A DNA stretch of 64,000 nucleotides, from positions 1-64,000 of the forward strand of contig NZ_JARVRW010000002.1 in the NCBI RefSeq assembly GCF_030209475.1, read 5' to 3'. A model generated the notes under the pieces. It did not search any database and had not been told where the DNA came from. It saw only the letters and a program-made list of their open reading frames with translations. Origin of the DNA: Microbacterium sp. lyk4-40-TSB-66 (GTDB lineage Bacteria; Actinomycetota; Actinomycetes; Actinomycetales; Microbacteriaceae). How positions within the stretch are numbered: position 1 is the stretch's first letter; every line of letters begins with the position of its first letter. Both the position numbers and the translations under genes were made by a program. Below, piece by piece: positions 1 through 7,921 of the stretch.

Positions 1-60
1 CCCCCCCCCCCGGCGCGGGCCATCTCGAGGGAGCCGTTCTCGTCGCCGCCGTCGTATTCC

Positions 61-161
61 CGGGGCGGAATCGGCACCTCGGGGCGCGCGAATCCCGCCC
101 CAACCGCCCAGATCCGCCCCGAACACTCGGATCCGCCCCGAACACTCGGATCCGCCCCGGA
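61..161. repeat. G/C-rich 'TCGGGGCG / CGCCCCGA' intergenic repeat, degenerate copies
   Basis: The first 214 bases hold no gene I can support. Within them are CGGGGCG words followed by CCGCCCC words, and a short direct repeat (GATCCGCCCCGAACACTCG, about 20 bases) present twice in a row near 111-150. The words match the repeat family seen again near 13.4-14.1 kb and 20.66-20.86 kb, so this looks like a decayed member. Confidence 0.55.
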
Positions 162-214
162 CCACGCACCCCGGGCACACCCCGCGTCGCCTCGGACGCC
201 GTCGCGCGCGGGTG

Positions 215-619
215 TCAGTGCGTACGGCGCAGCAGTTCGAGCACGGCGAGCGCATAAGCGTCGGCCGGCGCCGGGTGATCGAACACCAGCGTCGCCCCGC
301 CGATCGAGATCTCGACCTCGTAGGTGTCGGACAGCCGGCGGAGCGAGCGGAACGTCGCCCGCAGCAGCTCGCGCAACTGCGACTCGGACGGCAGCCAGAG
401 CGCGTCCTCGGTCGCGACGGAATCCAGAGCCCACTCGGTCGTGCCGTTGAAGGCGAGGATGCGTCCGGTCGGATAGTCGCGAGGCTCGATGGTCATGTCG
501 CTCACCGTGAAGACGTCGGCCTCGAACTCCGGCTCATCCAGCTGGAAGCGGTCGCCGGATCGCGGATGCCACACGAGTCCCGCCGCGCGGAGCGCCTGAG
601 CCATCTCGGTCGAGATCAT
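215..619 (-). CDS. Conserved hypothetical protein, 134 aa
   Basis: A small soluble protein with no membrane segment, no cysteine and no nucleotide-binding motif. Its sequence is regular and globular (VFTVSDMTIEP, FNGTTEWALDSV, then a helical C-terminal half), and I cannot assign a function. Similar actinobacterial proteins sometimes carry the label CpaE, but nothing here looks like a pilus ATPase. I start it at 619 because CAGAAT (627-632 on the minus strand) is followed by exactly seven bases and then this ATG, the geometry of a leaderless mRNA; an in-frame ATG nine bases upstream is the alternative. It is divergent from the hydrolase gene at 691. Confidence 0.7.
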   Translation of the reverse strand: MISTEMAQALRAAGLVWHPRSGDRFQLDEPEFEADVFTVSDMTIEPRDYPTGRILAFNGTTEWALDSVATEDALWLPSESQLRELLRATFRSLRRLSDTYEVEISIGGATLVFDHPAPADAYALAVLELLRRTH

Positions 620-632
620 GGCATCCATTCTG
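620..632 (-). promoter_or_regulatory. Leaderless-type -10 box CAGAAT plus GGATGCC spacer
   Basis: On the minus strand CAGAAT is followed by GGATGCC and then the ATG at 619. The same AGAAT-GGATGCC-ATG string precedes the genes at 691 and 1698. The first base of the hexamer deviates from TANNNT and no good -35 is visible. Confidence 0.45.
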
Positions 633-677
633 GGGGCGATCCGCCGCCGCGGGTCCGCGCACCCCGTCTCGCGACGG

Positions 678-690
678 AAGAATGGATGCC
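678..690 (+). promoter_or_regulatory. Leaderless-type -10 box AAGAAT plus GGATGCC spacer
   Basis: AAGAAT (678-683), then GGATGCC (684-690), then ATG at 691. This is the second of three identical spacer and start arrangements within 1.1 kb. Confidence 0.45.
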
Positions 691-1443
691 ATGCCCGCAC
701 CCGTGACCCTCCCCCGCCTGTCGTGGGGCTCCCCCGGCGCCCCTCGCGTGCTGCTCGCCCATGGCCTCGGTTCGGACGGCGCCCTCATGTGGCGGTACGG
801 CACCGCCCTGGCCGATGCGGGCTGGCACGCGGTGGCGGTCGACCTTCGCGGTCACGGCGTCGCACCACGCGCCCTGGACTACACCCTCGCCGCGTACGCC
901 GCCGACCTCGTCGCGACGACCCCGGAGGGCAACGGCCCGTGGGACGCCGTGGTCGGACACTCGCTGGGCGGCGCCGCGGCGACGATCGCGGCGGCGGGCG
1001 GGGCCGGGTGGACGCGGCGACTCATCCTGATCGACCCGGCCATCGCCCTGTCGGACGACGACCGCGAGATCGTGCGGGTGAGCCAGGAGCAGGCGTTCGC
1101 CGAACCGAGCATCGAGGCGGTACGGGCGGCGCACCCCGAGTGGCATCCGATCGATGTGGAGTTGAAGGCCCGCGCCACGCGGCGCGCGAGCCGCTGGGCG
1201 GTCGAGCAGACGAGCCTGCAGAACGCCGAGTGGGATGTGCGGGACGCGGCGGCCGCGCTGGAGGTCCCCACCCACGTGATCGGCGCCGACCCGGCGGTGC
1301 ATTCGATCTTCACGGGCGACCTCGCCGCCGAGGTGCTGCGCAACACGATGGTCACGATGCGTGTCATCGCGGGCGCCGGGCACTCCCCGCACCGGGATCG
1401 GCCCGAGGCGGCGGTCGCGGCTCTGCTCGACGCGCTGGGCTGA
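691..1443 (+). CDS. Alpha/beta hydrolase fold protein, 250 aa
   Basis: A cytoplasmic alpha/beta hydrolase of unknown substrate. The oxyanion-hole HG is at residues 24-25 (AHGLGSDG), the nucleophile elbow GHSLGG places Ser91, and the catalytic His is near residue 229 (AGHSPHRDRP). The length is normal for the family. The ATG at 691 is chosen over the in-frame ATG at 682 because it sits seven bases after an AAGAAT -10-like box. The neighbours give no metabolic hint. It could be an esterase, a lipase-like enzyme or a C-C hydrolase. Confidence 0.88.
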   Translation: MPAPVTLPRLSWGSPGAPRVLLAHGLGSDGALMWRYGTALADAGWHAVAVDLRGHGVAPRALDYTLAAYAADLVATTPEGNGPWDAVVGHSLGGAAATIAAAGGAGWTRRLILIDPAIALSDDDREIVRVSQEQAFAEPSIEAVRAAHPEWHPIDVELKARATRRASRWAVEQTSLQNAEWDVRDAAAALEVPTHVIGADPAVHSIFTGDLAAEVLRNTMVTMRVIAGAGHSPHRDRPEAAVAALLDALG

Positions 1444-1684
1444 GCGCCCCGGGCTGAGCGCGCTGGGCTGAGCGCCGTGGGTTGAGCGCGCGGCGCGCTT
1501 GTAGGGCACGCGAAGCGGGTGCGCGGCCGGCGATCAGCCCCCGGCCCGACGCGTCGCGTCTCGCACGAGCACCCGGATGTCGCAGAAACGTCCGGATCCC
1601 GCAGCGAGGCGCCCCCATCCTGCGAGCAAGTCGACCTCCTGCGAGGCCGCTGTCACCCCCGGGCCCGATGTCGGCGGTCCCGAG

Positions 1685-1697
1685 CAGAATGGATGCC
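1685..1697 (+). promoter_or_regulatory. Leaderless-type -10 box CAGAAT plus GGATGCC spacer
   Basis: CAGAAT (1685-1690), GGATGCC (1691-1697), ATG at 1698: the third copy of the arrangement. It decides the start of the acyl-CoA dehydrogenase. Confidence 0.45.
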
Positions 1698-2858
1698 ATG
1701 ACCTCGTTCGATCCGGCTCGGTATCTGCCCGACGATCTCCTCGCGCGCATCCACGAGCGGGCGGCGGTGCACGACCGCGAGAACACCTTCCCTCACGACG
1801 ACCTCGACGAGCTGCGCGCGGCGGGGTATCTCGGCATCCTCGTTCCGGAGGCCGCCGGGGGCGCGGGTCTGAGCCTCGCCGAGGCGTCGTTGCTCCAGCA
1901 GCGGCTGGCGGGCGCGGCCCCGGCGACGGCGCTCGCGGTCAACATGCACCTCGTGTGGACGGGCGTCGCCAAGGTGCTGCGCGACCGCGGCATCGACGAC
2001 CTCGCCTTCGTCGAGGAGGCCGCAGCGGCCGGCGACGTGTTCGCCTTCGGCATCAGCGAAGCGGGCAACGACCTCGTGCTGTTCGGCAGCGACACGGTCG
2101 CCGAGCCCGATGCGGAGGGCGGGTACACCTTCACGGGCACCAAGATCTTCACCTCGCTGTCCCCCGTGTGGCAGCACCTCGGCGTGCACGGGCTCGACTC
2201 CAGCTCGCCCGACGGACCGAAGATGGTCTTCGCCTTCCTCGACCGCAGCGACGCGGTCGTCACGCGCGACGACTGGGACACGCTCGGCATGCGCGGCACG
2301 CAGAGCCGCACGACCGAGCTCCGCGGGGCACACGCCCCCGCCGAACGTGTCGTCAGACGGATCGACCCCGGCCCGCAACCCGATCCGCTCGTGTTCGGCA
2401 TCTTCGCCGTCTTCGAGATCCTCCTGGCCTCGGTCTACACGGGTGTGGCGCGGCGCGCGCTCGACCTCGCCGTCGAGGCGGCGACCTCGCGGCGGTCGAA
2501 GAAGACGGGCACGACCTACGCGAACGATCCCGACATCCGCTGGAGGGTCGCCGACATGGCTCTGGCCTACGAGGCCCTCCCCCCGCAGCTCGCGTCGCTC
2601 GCGCGCGACGTCGACGACCTCGCCGACCACGGTCCGCGGTGGTTCTCGCTGCTGTCGGGTGTGAAGCACCGCGCGGTCATCACGGCGAAGGACGTCGTCG
2701 ACGACGCGATCCTCGTCGGAGGCGGCGCCGCCTACTTCACCCGCAACGAGCTCAGTCGTCTCTACCGAGACGTGCTCGCCGGCATGTTCCACCCGTCCGA
2801 CGCCGAATCGGCCCACTCGACCGCCGCGTCCGCGTGGCTCGGACCGGTGACGGCCTGA
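1698..2858 (+). CDS. Acyl-CoA dehydrogenase family protein, 386 aa
   Basis: A flavoprotein oxidising an acyl-CoA or related thioester. The order is that of the family: helical N-terminal domain (LVPEAAGGAGLSLAEASLLQQ), beta-barrel middle domain with the FAD/substrate region (FAFGISEAGND, TGTKIFTSLSP, DTLGMRGTQSRT) and a C-terminal helical bundle. The usual catalytic Glu cannot be placed with certainty. The length is normal. The reading frame is open upstream to 1482, but that extension is Arg/Pro-rich and non-family-like; the leaderless -10 box places the start at 1698. The stop overlaps the ATG of the next gene by one base, so the two are probably co-transcribed. Confidence 0.85.
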   Translation: MTSFDPARYLPDDLLARIHERAAVHDRENTFPHDDLDELRAAGYLGILVPEAAGGAGLSLAEASLLQQRLAGAAPATALAVNMHLVWTGVAKVLRDRGIDDLAFVEEAAAAGDVFAFGISEAGNDLVLFGSDTVAEPDAEGGYTFTGTKIFTSLSPVWQHLGVHGLDSSSPDGPKMVFAFLDRSDAVVTRDDWDTLGMRGTQSRTTELRGAHAPAERVVRRIDPGPQPDPLVFGIFAVFEILLASVYTGVARRALDLAVEAATSRRSKKTGTTYANDPDIRWRVADMALAYEALPPQLASLARDVDDLADHGPRWFSLLSGVKHRAVITAKDVVDDAILVGGGAAYFTRNELSRLYRDVLAGMFHPSDAESAHSTAASAWLGPVTA

Positions 2859-4132
2859 TGGCCCGCACGGCGACGGCGGCACTGAGCCCCGCCGACCAGG
2901 AGCGCCGTCGCGCTCTCCGCGTGATGAAGGGCGTCGCGTTGGGCGCCCTGCTCGGCATGGCGATCGTGTTCGCGATCTCGTTCTCGCTGCAGCGCGAGGT
3001 CGAGTGGTTGCAGTACGTCCGCGCGGCCGCCGAGGGCGGCATGGTCGGTGCCCTCGCCGACTGGTTCGCGGTCACCGCACTCTTCCGGCACCCCCTCGGG
3101 CTGCCGATTCCGCACACGGCGATCATCCCCCGACGCAAGGACGAGATCGGTCGCCAGCTGGGCGAGTTCGTCGAGACGAACTTCCTCGAGGGTGACGTCG
3201 TGCGGGCCAAGCTCGAGTCCACGCCCCTCTCGGCGCGCGCGGGTGCCTGGCTCGCCGAGCCCTCGCACGCCGATCGCGTCGCCGCCGAGGCCGCCACGCT
3301 GGCATCGAGCATCCTCACCGCCCTCGACGACGACGACGTGCAGGGCCTCATCGAAGACCTCGCGCGCGAGCACCTGCTGTCGCCCGATTGGGGCCCGTCG
3401 ATCGGCGGATGGCTCCAGCGGGTCGTCGACTCCGGCGCCCATCACGGCGCGGTCGATCTCGCCCTCGACAACATCGCGGTGTGGCTCGGCAACAACCGCG
3501 ACACCTTCCAGGGTCTCGTGTCGCGGCGTCTTCCGGCGTGGGTGCCGGGAGTCGCCACCCGCCTCGTCGACGACACCGTGTACCGCGAGGCCGTCCAGTT
3601 CGTCGACGCCGTCCGCGCCGATCCGCGACACCAGGCGCGCGGCGCCATCGACGGCTACCTCTCGCGACTCGCCGACAACCTCCAGAACGACCCGGCCACC
3701 ATGGTGCGCCTCGAAGAGGCGAAAGCGGCCGTCTTCGACAGCCCACGGGTGCGCCAGCTCGCCGCCGACGCCTGGAACACCGCGAAGACGGGGCTCCTGC
3801 GCTCGCTCGCCGACCCCGAGAGCGGGCTGCGGCGACGTGCCTCGGCCGCCCTCGCCGAGGTCGGCGCACGCCTGCAGCGCGACGAGACGCTGCAGAAGCG
3901 CGTGGACGGGTGGGTGACCGACGCGGCCGTCTTCGTCGTCGGACGCTACCGCCACGACATCGCGTCGATCATCACCGACACCGTCGAGCGGTGGGATGCC
4001 GAAGAGACCACCGAGAAGATCGAACTCATGGTCGGCCGCGACCTGCAGTACATCCGCTTGAACGGCACGATCGTCGGAGCCCTCGCCGGCCTGGTGATCT
4101 TCACCGTCGCCCACCTCGTATGGGGCTCATGA
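2858..4132 (+). CDS. DUF445 family membrane protein (YjiN/YheB-like), 424 aa
   Basis: DUF445 proteins are membrane-anchored and of unknown biochemical role. A first membrane helix lies at about residues 24-45 (VALGALLGMAIVFAISFSL), followed by the family signature GALADWFAVTALFRHP. A long, probably extramembrane helical region follows, and a C-terminal helix (GALAGLVIFTVAHLVW) closes the protein. The ATG overlaps the stop of the upstream dehydrogenase (TGATG), and the TGA overlaps a possible ATG of the next reading frame at 4129. Confidence 0.85.
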   Translation: MARTATAALSPADQERRRALRVMKGVALGALLGMAIVFAISFSLQREVEWLQYVRAAAEGGMVGALADWFAVTALFRHPLGLPIPHTAIIPRRKDEIGRQLGEFVETNFLEGDVVRAKLESTPLSARAGAWLAEPSHADRVAAEAATLASSILTALDDDDVQGLIEDLAREHLLSPDWGPSIGGWLQRVVDSGAHHGAVDLALDNIAVWLGNNRDTFQGLVSRRLPAWVPGVATRLVDDTVYREAVQFVDAVRADPRHQARGAIDGYLSRLADNLQNDPATMVRLEEAKAAVFDSPRVRQLAADAWNTAKTGLLRSLADPESGLRRRASAALAEVGARLQRDETLQKRVDGWVTDAAVFVVGRYRHDIASIITDTVERWDAEETTEKIELMVGRDLQYIRLNGTIVGALAGLVIFTVAHLVWGS

Positions 4133-4196
4133 GCGTCGTCGTGGCCGGTAAACGAAGGGCCCCGCGTCGCAACCCCGTGCGCCGCGGGCGGGTGAG

Positions 4197-4202
4197 TACT
4201 CT
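4197..4202 (+). promoter_or_regulatory. Leaderless-type -10 box TACTCT
   Basis: TACTCT is followed by seven bases and then GTG at 4210. This is a full TANNNT-N7-GTG match and argues for the downstream GTG start. Confidence 0.55.
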
Positions 4203-4209
4203 GAGCGTC

Positions 4210-4563
4210 GTGAGCGACGGTTCGGGGACCGTGGAGTCCCTTTTCACCTACGGGGTCCTTCAGACGCCCGACGTGCAACTCGACACATTCGGCCGCCTCC
4301 TCCACGGTGAAGACGACACCCTGCCCGCCTTCCGCCTCGACGACGGAGAGAGCGGCGACGAGCGGGCCGCACCGCCCGCGCCCGCCCACCGACGCCGCGT
4401 CCTGCGCCACACCGGCGACCCGCGAGACCGTGTCTTCGGCCAGGTCGTGCGCCTGAGCCCCGACGAACTCGACGCGGCCGATGAATACCTGATGTCGGGA
4501 TCGCGCCGCATCTCGGTCGTCCTGACGAGCGGTCTGAGCGCCTGGGTCTACGTGGGCGCATGA
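4210..4563 (+). CDS. Gamma-glutamylcyclotransferase-like (AIG2/GGCT fold) protein, 117 aa
   Basis: A small protein of the cyclotransferase fold. The signature FTYGVLQTPDVQ near the N-terminus matches the YGxL substrate-loop motif, and QVVRLSPDELDAADEYL matches the region that carries the family's acidic catalytic residue, here D/E-rich but not exactly placed. Substrate is unknown. Starting at GTG 4210 puts the YGxL motif near residue 10, as usual; starting at the upstream ATG 4129 would add 27 basic residues. The stop overlaps the ATG of the next gene (ATGA). Confidence 0.75.
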   Translation: MSDGSGTVESLFTYGVLQTPDVQLDTFGRLLHGEDDTLPAFRLDDGESGDERAAPPAPAHRRRVLRHTGDPRDRVFGQVVRLSPDELDAADEYLMSGSRRISVVLTSGLSAWVYVGA

Positions 4564-5597
4564 GCGCGCTCTCGGTGGATCCGCTCTGGCCGCGTGCGGG
4601 GGCCTGGCCCACGCCGACCGGCGAAGAGGCACCGGATGCCGTCCTGCTCGGCGTCCCCGCGTGGCGCACCTCGCTGTCGCCGACCGGCGCGGGCGAAACC
4701 CCCGCCGCGGTGCGGGAGGCCCTTCGCCGGTACTCCCCCACGATCATGGGCCCACCGCCGCTCGACCTGAACGCCGCGCTCCGCATCGCCGACGCCGGCG
4801 ACGTGGAGGAGCCCGACGGGCGCGAGGGCGAGGCGCGCGTTCGGGCCGCCGTGGACGAGCTCGCTTCGGCCCGGCTGCTGATCGCCCTCGGCGGCGACAA
4901 CTCCGCGACCTATGCCGTGGCACAGGGTCGCCGGGCAGAGGGGCTGATCACCCTCGACGCCCACTTCGACCTGCGCGACGGAGAATCCAACGGCTCGCCC
5001 GTTCGGCGACTGCTCGCGGAAGGACTCGATCCCCGGCGCGTCGTGCAGATCGGCATCGCCGACTTCGCCAACTCGGCGGCGTACGCCCGACGCGCGCTCG
5101 ACGCCGGCATTACGGTCATCACACTCGACGAGGTCCGTCGCCGCGGCGTCGACGAAGTCGTCACCGCCGCCCTGCGAATCGCGGGAGGCGGCGCGGACGG
5201 TCTCCGCGGCGCGGGGGGCCACGGCGCCGACGTCCGCAGCGAGGGAGACGGCGATGCACCGGATCCCCGCCGCGCCGCAGCGCCCCTCACGGTCCACGGC
5301 GACACCGCCCCGCCCCCCGCACCCGGCCGACCGGGTGCGCCCGGCGGCATCCATCTCGACATCGACGTCGACGTGTGCGATCGCTCCGTGGCGCCCGGCT
5401 GCCCGGCCAGCGTTCCGGGCGGGCTCGCCGCGTGGGAGCTGCGGGCACTGGTGCGCGGCATCGCCCGCGACCCGCTCGTCGCCAGCGCCGACATCGTCGA
5501 GGTGGATGCCACGGCCGACACCGCCGACGCCCGCACCGTACGACTCGCCGCGCTCTGCGTTCTCGAACTCCTCGCTGGATTGGCGGAAAGACCATGA
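4560..5597 (+). CDS. hutG: Arginase/agmatinase-fold hydrolase, probable formimidoylglutamase, 345 aa
   Basis: Likely hydrolyses N-formimidoyl-L-glutamate to glutamate and formamide, the last step of the hut pathway whose other enzymes lie 3 kb downstream. Manganese motifs are GGDN (residues 111-114), DAHFD (133-137) and DIDVDVCDRSVAPG (from 267), which resembles actinobacterial HutG-type enzymes more than classic agmatinases. The usual His of GGDH is Asn here. About 50 Gly/Ala/Pro-rich residues (roughly 210-262) are inserted just before the last metal motif. It overlaps both neighbours by four bases. The fold is certain; the substrate is inferred from family resemblance and the nearby hut operon. 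Confidence 0.72.
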   Translation: MSALSVDPLWPRAGAWPTPTGEEAPDAVLLGVPAWRTSLSPTGAGETPAAVREALRRYSPTIMGPPPLDLNAALRIADAGDVEEPDGREGEARVRAAVDELASARLLIALGGDNSATYAVAQGRRAEGLITLDAHFDLRDGESNGSPVRRLLAEGLDPRRVVQIGIADFANSAAYARRALDAGITVITLDEVRRRGVDEVVTAALRIAGGGADGLRGAGGHGADVRSEGDGDAPDPRRAAAPLTVHGDTAPPPAPGRPGAPGGIHLDIDVDVCDRSVAPGCPASVPGGLAAWELRALVRGIARDPLVASADIVEVDATADTADARTVRLAALCVLELLAGLAERP

Positions 5598-6058
5598 TCC
5601 AACTCATCCTCGCGCGCCACGCGAAGTCCGACTGGGCCGACGAAGGCCTCGACGATCACGACCGTCCCCTCAACGACCGCGGGCGGCGCGATGCGCCCAC
5701 GATCGCGCGAACCGTCCAACGCGCGGGGGTGCGCCCCGCCGTGATCCTGTCGAGCACGGCCCTCCGCGCGCGGCAGACGGCCGAGGCGTTCGCGGAGACG
5801 TTCGAGGTCGAGGTCATCGAGAAGCCCGAGCTCTATCTCGCCGCACCCGACGGTCTGCTCGACGCCGCCCGGGCCGGCGGTGTCGACGAGGTGATGGTGG
5901 TCGCACACGATCCCGGCATGACCTCGCTCGTCTCGCGACTGGCCGGTCGCGACGAACGCATGGTGACCTGCGCCGTGGCCGTCTTCACCTGGCACGACGG
6001 CACCTGGGACGACGTCGACGCGACACCGCCCGACGAGTTCGACCTCTACACGCCCTAG
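5594..6058 (+). CDS. SixA-type histidine phosphatase family protein, 154 aa
   Basis: A phosphohistidine phosphatase-like enzyme of the branch-2/SixA histidine phosphatase group. The catalytic motif RHAKSDW lies at residues 8-14 with His9 as nucleophile, STALRARQTAEAF supplies the second Arg, and VVAHDPGM supplies the second catalytic His. The length is that of SixA proteins. ATG 5594 overlaps the TGA of the upstream gene, so it belongs to the same run of overlapping genes from 4210. It is followed by a strong terminator. Confidence 0.87.
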   Translation: MIQLILARHAKSDWADEGLDDHDRPLNDRGRRDAPTIARTVQRAGVRPAVILSSTALRARQTAEAFAETFEVEVIEKPELYLAAPDGLLDAARAGGVDEVMVVAHDPGMTSLVSRLAGRDERMVTCAVAVFTWHDGTWDDVDATPPDEFDLYTP

Positions 6059-6075
6059 GCGCCCGCACCGCCGCC

Positions 6076-6115
6076 ACGGTGCGTCCCGGACAGGCCGCCG
6101 CCCGGGACGCACCGT
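6076..6115. terminator. 14-bp perfect hairpin
   Basis: A perfect 14-bp stem (6076-6089 with 6102-6115, arm ACGGTGCGTCCCGG) with a 12-base loop directly after the SixA-like gene. There is no U-run, as is usual in high-GC actinobacteria. Confidence 0.75.
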
Positions 6116-6312
6116 CGACGCTGACACCACCTTCGGATCCCCCGGTCGCCGCGGGGAATGCGCGTGCGGAATCAGCGTTTCGTCATCCGGCCGACATCTG
6201 CCGGGTCATCGCGGCGAACATTCGTCTGGTAGAACTGTCTGACACCCGACGCGGTCGTCTGTGCCGCGCGGTGACCCCGACGGGCGCATGCGGCGGAACC
6301 TGAGGAACGGTC

Positions 6313-7365
6313 ATGACTCCCGAAAGCACTCTTGCGCCCGCGCAGAGGATCGCGTGGATCGACGTCGCACGCGGCATCGCGATCACCCTCGTCGTCTTCC
6401 ATCACTCCATCCAGTTCCTCGATGCCACCGGGTGGCAGGTCGACGCGCTCGTGCAGGTGACCGCCGCGTTGTCGACGTTCCGGATGCCGCTGTTCTTCCT
6501 CGTGTCGGGTCTGCTCGCGTCCTCCGCGATCGCGCGTCTGAGCTTCGCCTCCCTCTTCTGGAAACGCCTGGCGCTCCTCGTCTACCTCTACGCGCTGTGG
6601 TGCATCATCTGGTGGGCATGGTTCCTCTTCGTGCCCCGCCCGTTCGACCCGCTGACCTCACCGGTCGGGGATCTGGCGACGGCGCTGTACCTCCCGTGGT
6701 CGGGCCTGTGGTTCCTCTACGCGCTGATCCTCTACACCGTCGCCGCCTGGGTGCTCCGCCGCCTCCCGCGGGTCGCCCAGCTCGGCATCGCCTTCGGCGT
6801 CGCCTGTCTCTTCGCCACCGGCATCGTCACCGTCAGTTCGTCGTACACGTGGCGGTCGGTCGGCACGTACTTCGCCCTGTTCATGACCGGGGTCCTCTGC
6901 CGACAGATCATCGAGGCGTTCGCCCGCCGCGTCAACGTGTGGTGGCTGCTGGGAACGGGCGCTGCCCTCGCCGCGGGAACGGCCGTGCTGCCCTTCCTGC
7001 CGCTGCAGGGCGTGTTCCGCGTGGCGCTGTGCGTCGTGGGCGCATCCTTCGGAGTCTCGATCGCGGTCATGCTGGCGCGTTCGCCGATCGCTCGGAGGGC
7101 CGTCGGTGCACTCGGGTCGCGCACCCTGCCGATCTACGTCCTCAACTCGCTGCTGCTGGCCCTCGCGGTCGCGGTCCTCCCCGTCGAGCTGGTGCCGGGG
7201 TCTCTCGCCGCCGTGTTGCTCACGGCACTCGTCGTCACGACGGCCCTGCTCATCCGCCGCGCGGTCGGCTCGATCTCGGGGGTCTTCACCCTGCCGTCCC
7301 CGATCGACCGCTTCGCGAAACGGCGCCTGCAGGTCGACCGCCTCGGAGCCGGGCGTGGCCACTGA
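6313..7365 (+). CDS. Acyltransferase 3 family membrane protein, 350 aa
   Basis: An integral membrane O-acyltransferase that would modify a cell-surface polysaccharide or other envelope component. The N-terminal WIDVARGIAITLVVFHHS signature, including the conserved membrane His and Arg, is diagnostic. About ten hydrophobic helices follow, with short basic loops. GAGGAA lies just upstream of the ATG. The 254 bases before it hold the terminator of the preceding gene and an AT-richer stretch with a possible -10 (TAGAAC near 6231). The gene overlaps the next one by 11 bases. The acceptor cannot be deduced. Confidence 0.88.
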   Translation: MTPESTLAPAQRIAWIDVARGIAITLVVFHHSIQFLDATGWQVDALVQVTAALSTFRMPLFFLVSGLLASSAIARLSFASLFWKRLALLVYLYALWCIIWWAWFLFVPRPFDPLTSPVGDLATALYLPWSGLWFLYALILYTVAAWVLRRLPRVAQLGIAFGVACLFATGIVTVSSSYTWRSVGTYFALFMTGVLCRQIIEAFARRVNVWWLLGTGAALAAGTAVLPFLPLQGVFRVALCVVGASFGVSIAVMLARSPIARRAVGALGSRTLPIYVLNSLLLALAVAVLPVELVPGSLAAVLLTALVVTTALLIRRAVGSISGVFTLPSPIDRFAKRRLQVDRLGAGRGH

Positions 7366-7921
7366 TTCGCTGACCCTGCCGCGCACCCGCCGCCGCCGCG
7401 GCTGGGTGATCGCCGTCTCGCTCGTTCTGGCGATGGCCGTCGCGGGACTCGCGATCATGATTCCGGCTTACGTCTACCCCGCCGCCGCCGCGCCGCCCGC
7501 GCGTGCCGACGTCATCTACGTGATCGGCCCTCCCACCGAGGGGCGGATCGCCCTCGCCGAGCGGCTCCGCAGTGAGGGGGTGGCCGACGACCTCCTCATC
7601 TCGGTCCCGTCGGAAGGTGAGCAGTCGGCGGCGAAGCTGAGCGTCTGCCAGGAGCGGTACGTGACCTGCGGGCACCCCGACCCCTTCACGACCGCGGGAG
7701 AGATGGCGCTGCTGAACACACGGTACGGTCCCGAGGCGAGCGCCGTCGTCATCACCTTCACCCCCCACGTGAGCCGGACGCGCTTCATCGCGGCGCAGTG
7801 CGCCGAGGCGCAGGTGACCGTGGTCGACGTGCCGACCTCGCTCGATCTCGGACAGTGGATCTACCAGTTCGCCTACCAGACGGGCGGGTTCGCCAAGGCG
7901 GTCGCCGCCCCCTGCTCCTAG
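7355..7921 (+). CDS. DUF218/YdcF-like membrane-anchored protein, 188 aa
   Basis: One N-terminal membrane helix (about residues 17-40) and an extracytoplasmic domain resembling DUF218 (ElyC/SanA/YdcF) proteins, which act in envelope metabolism. The core strand [19 protein letters not shown] matches the nucleotide-like fold start, and a C-terminal [15 protein letters not shown] region is present. It has four cysteines, two in the CQERYVTC motif. GTG 7355 is the first start that gives a clean signal-anchor; it overlaps the acyltransferase end, which suggests joint function in the envelope. The TAG overlaps the hutI stop by two bases on the other strand. Family assignment is moderate. Confidence 0.68.
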   Translation: MATDSLTLPRTRRRRGWVIAVSLVLAMAVAGLAIMIPAYVYPAAAAPPARADVIYVIGPPTEGRIALAERLRSEGVADDLLISVPSEGEQSAAKLSVCQERYVTCGHPDPFTTAGEMALLNTRYGPEASAVVITFTPHVSRTRFIAAQCAEAQVTVVDVPTSLDLGQWIYQFAYQTGGFAKAVAAPCS

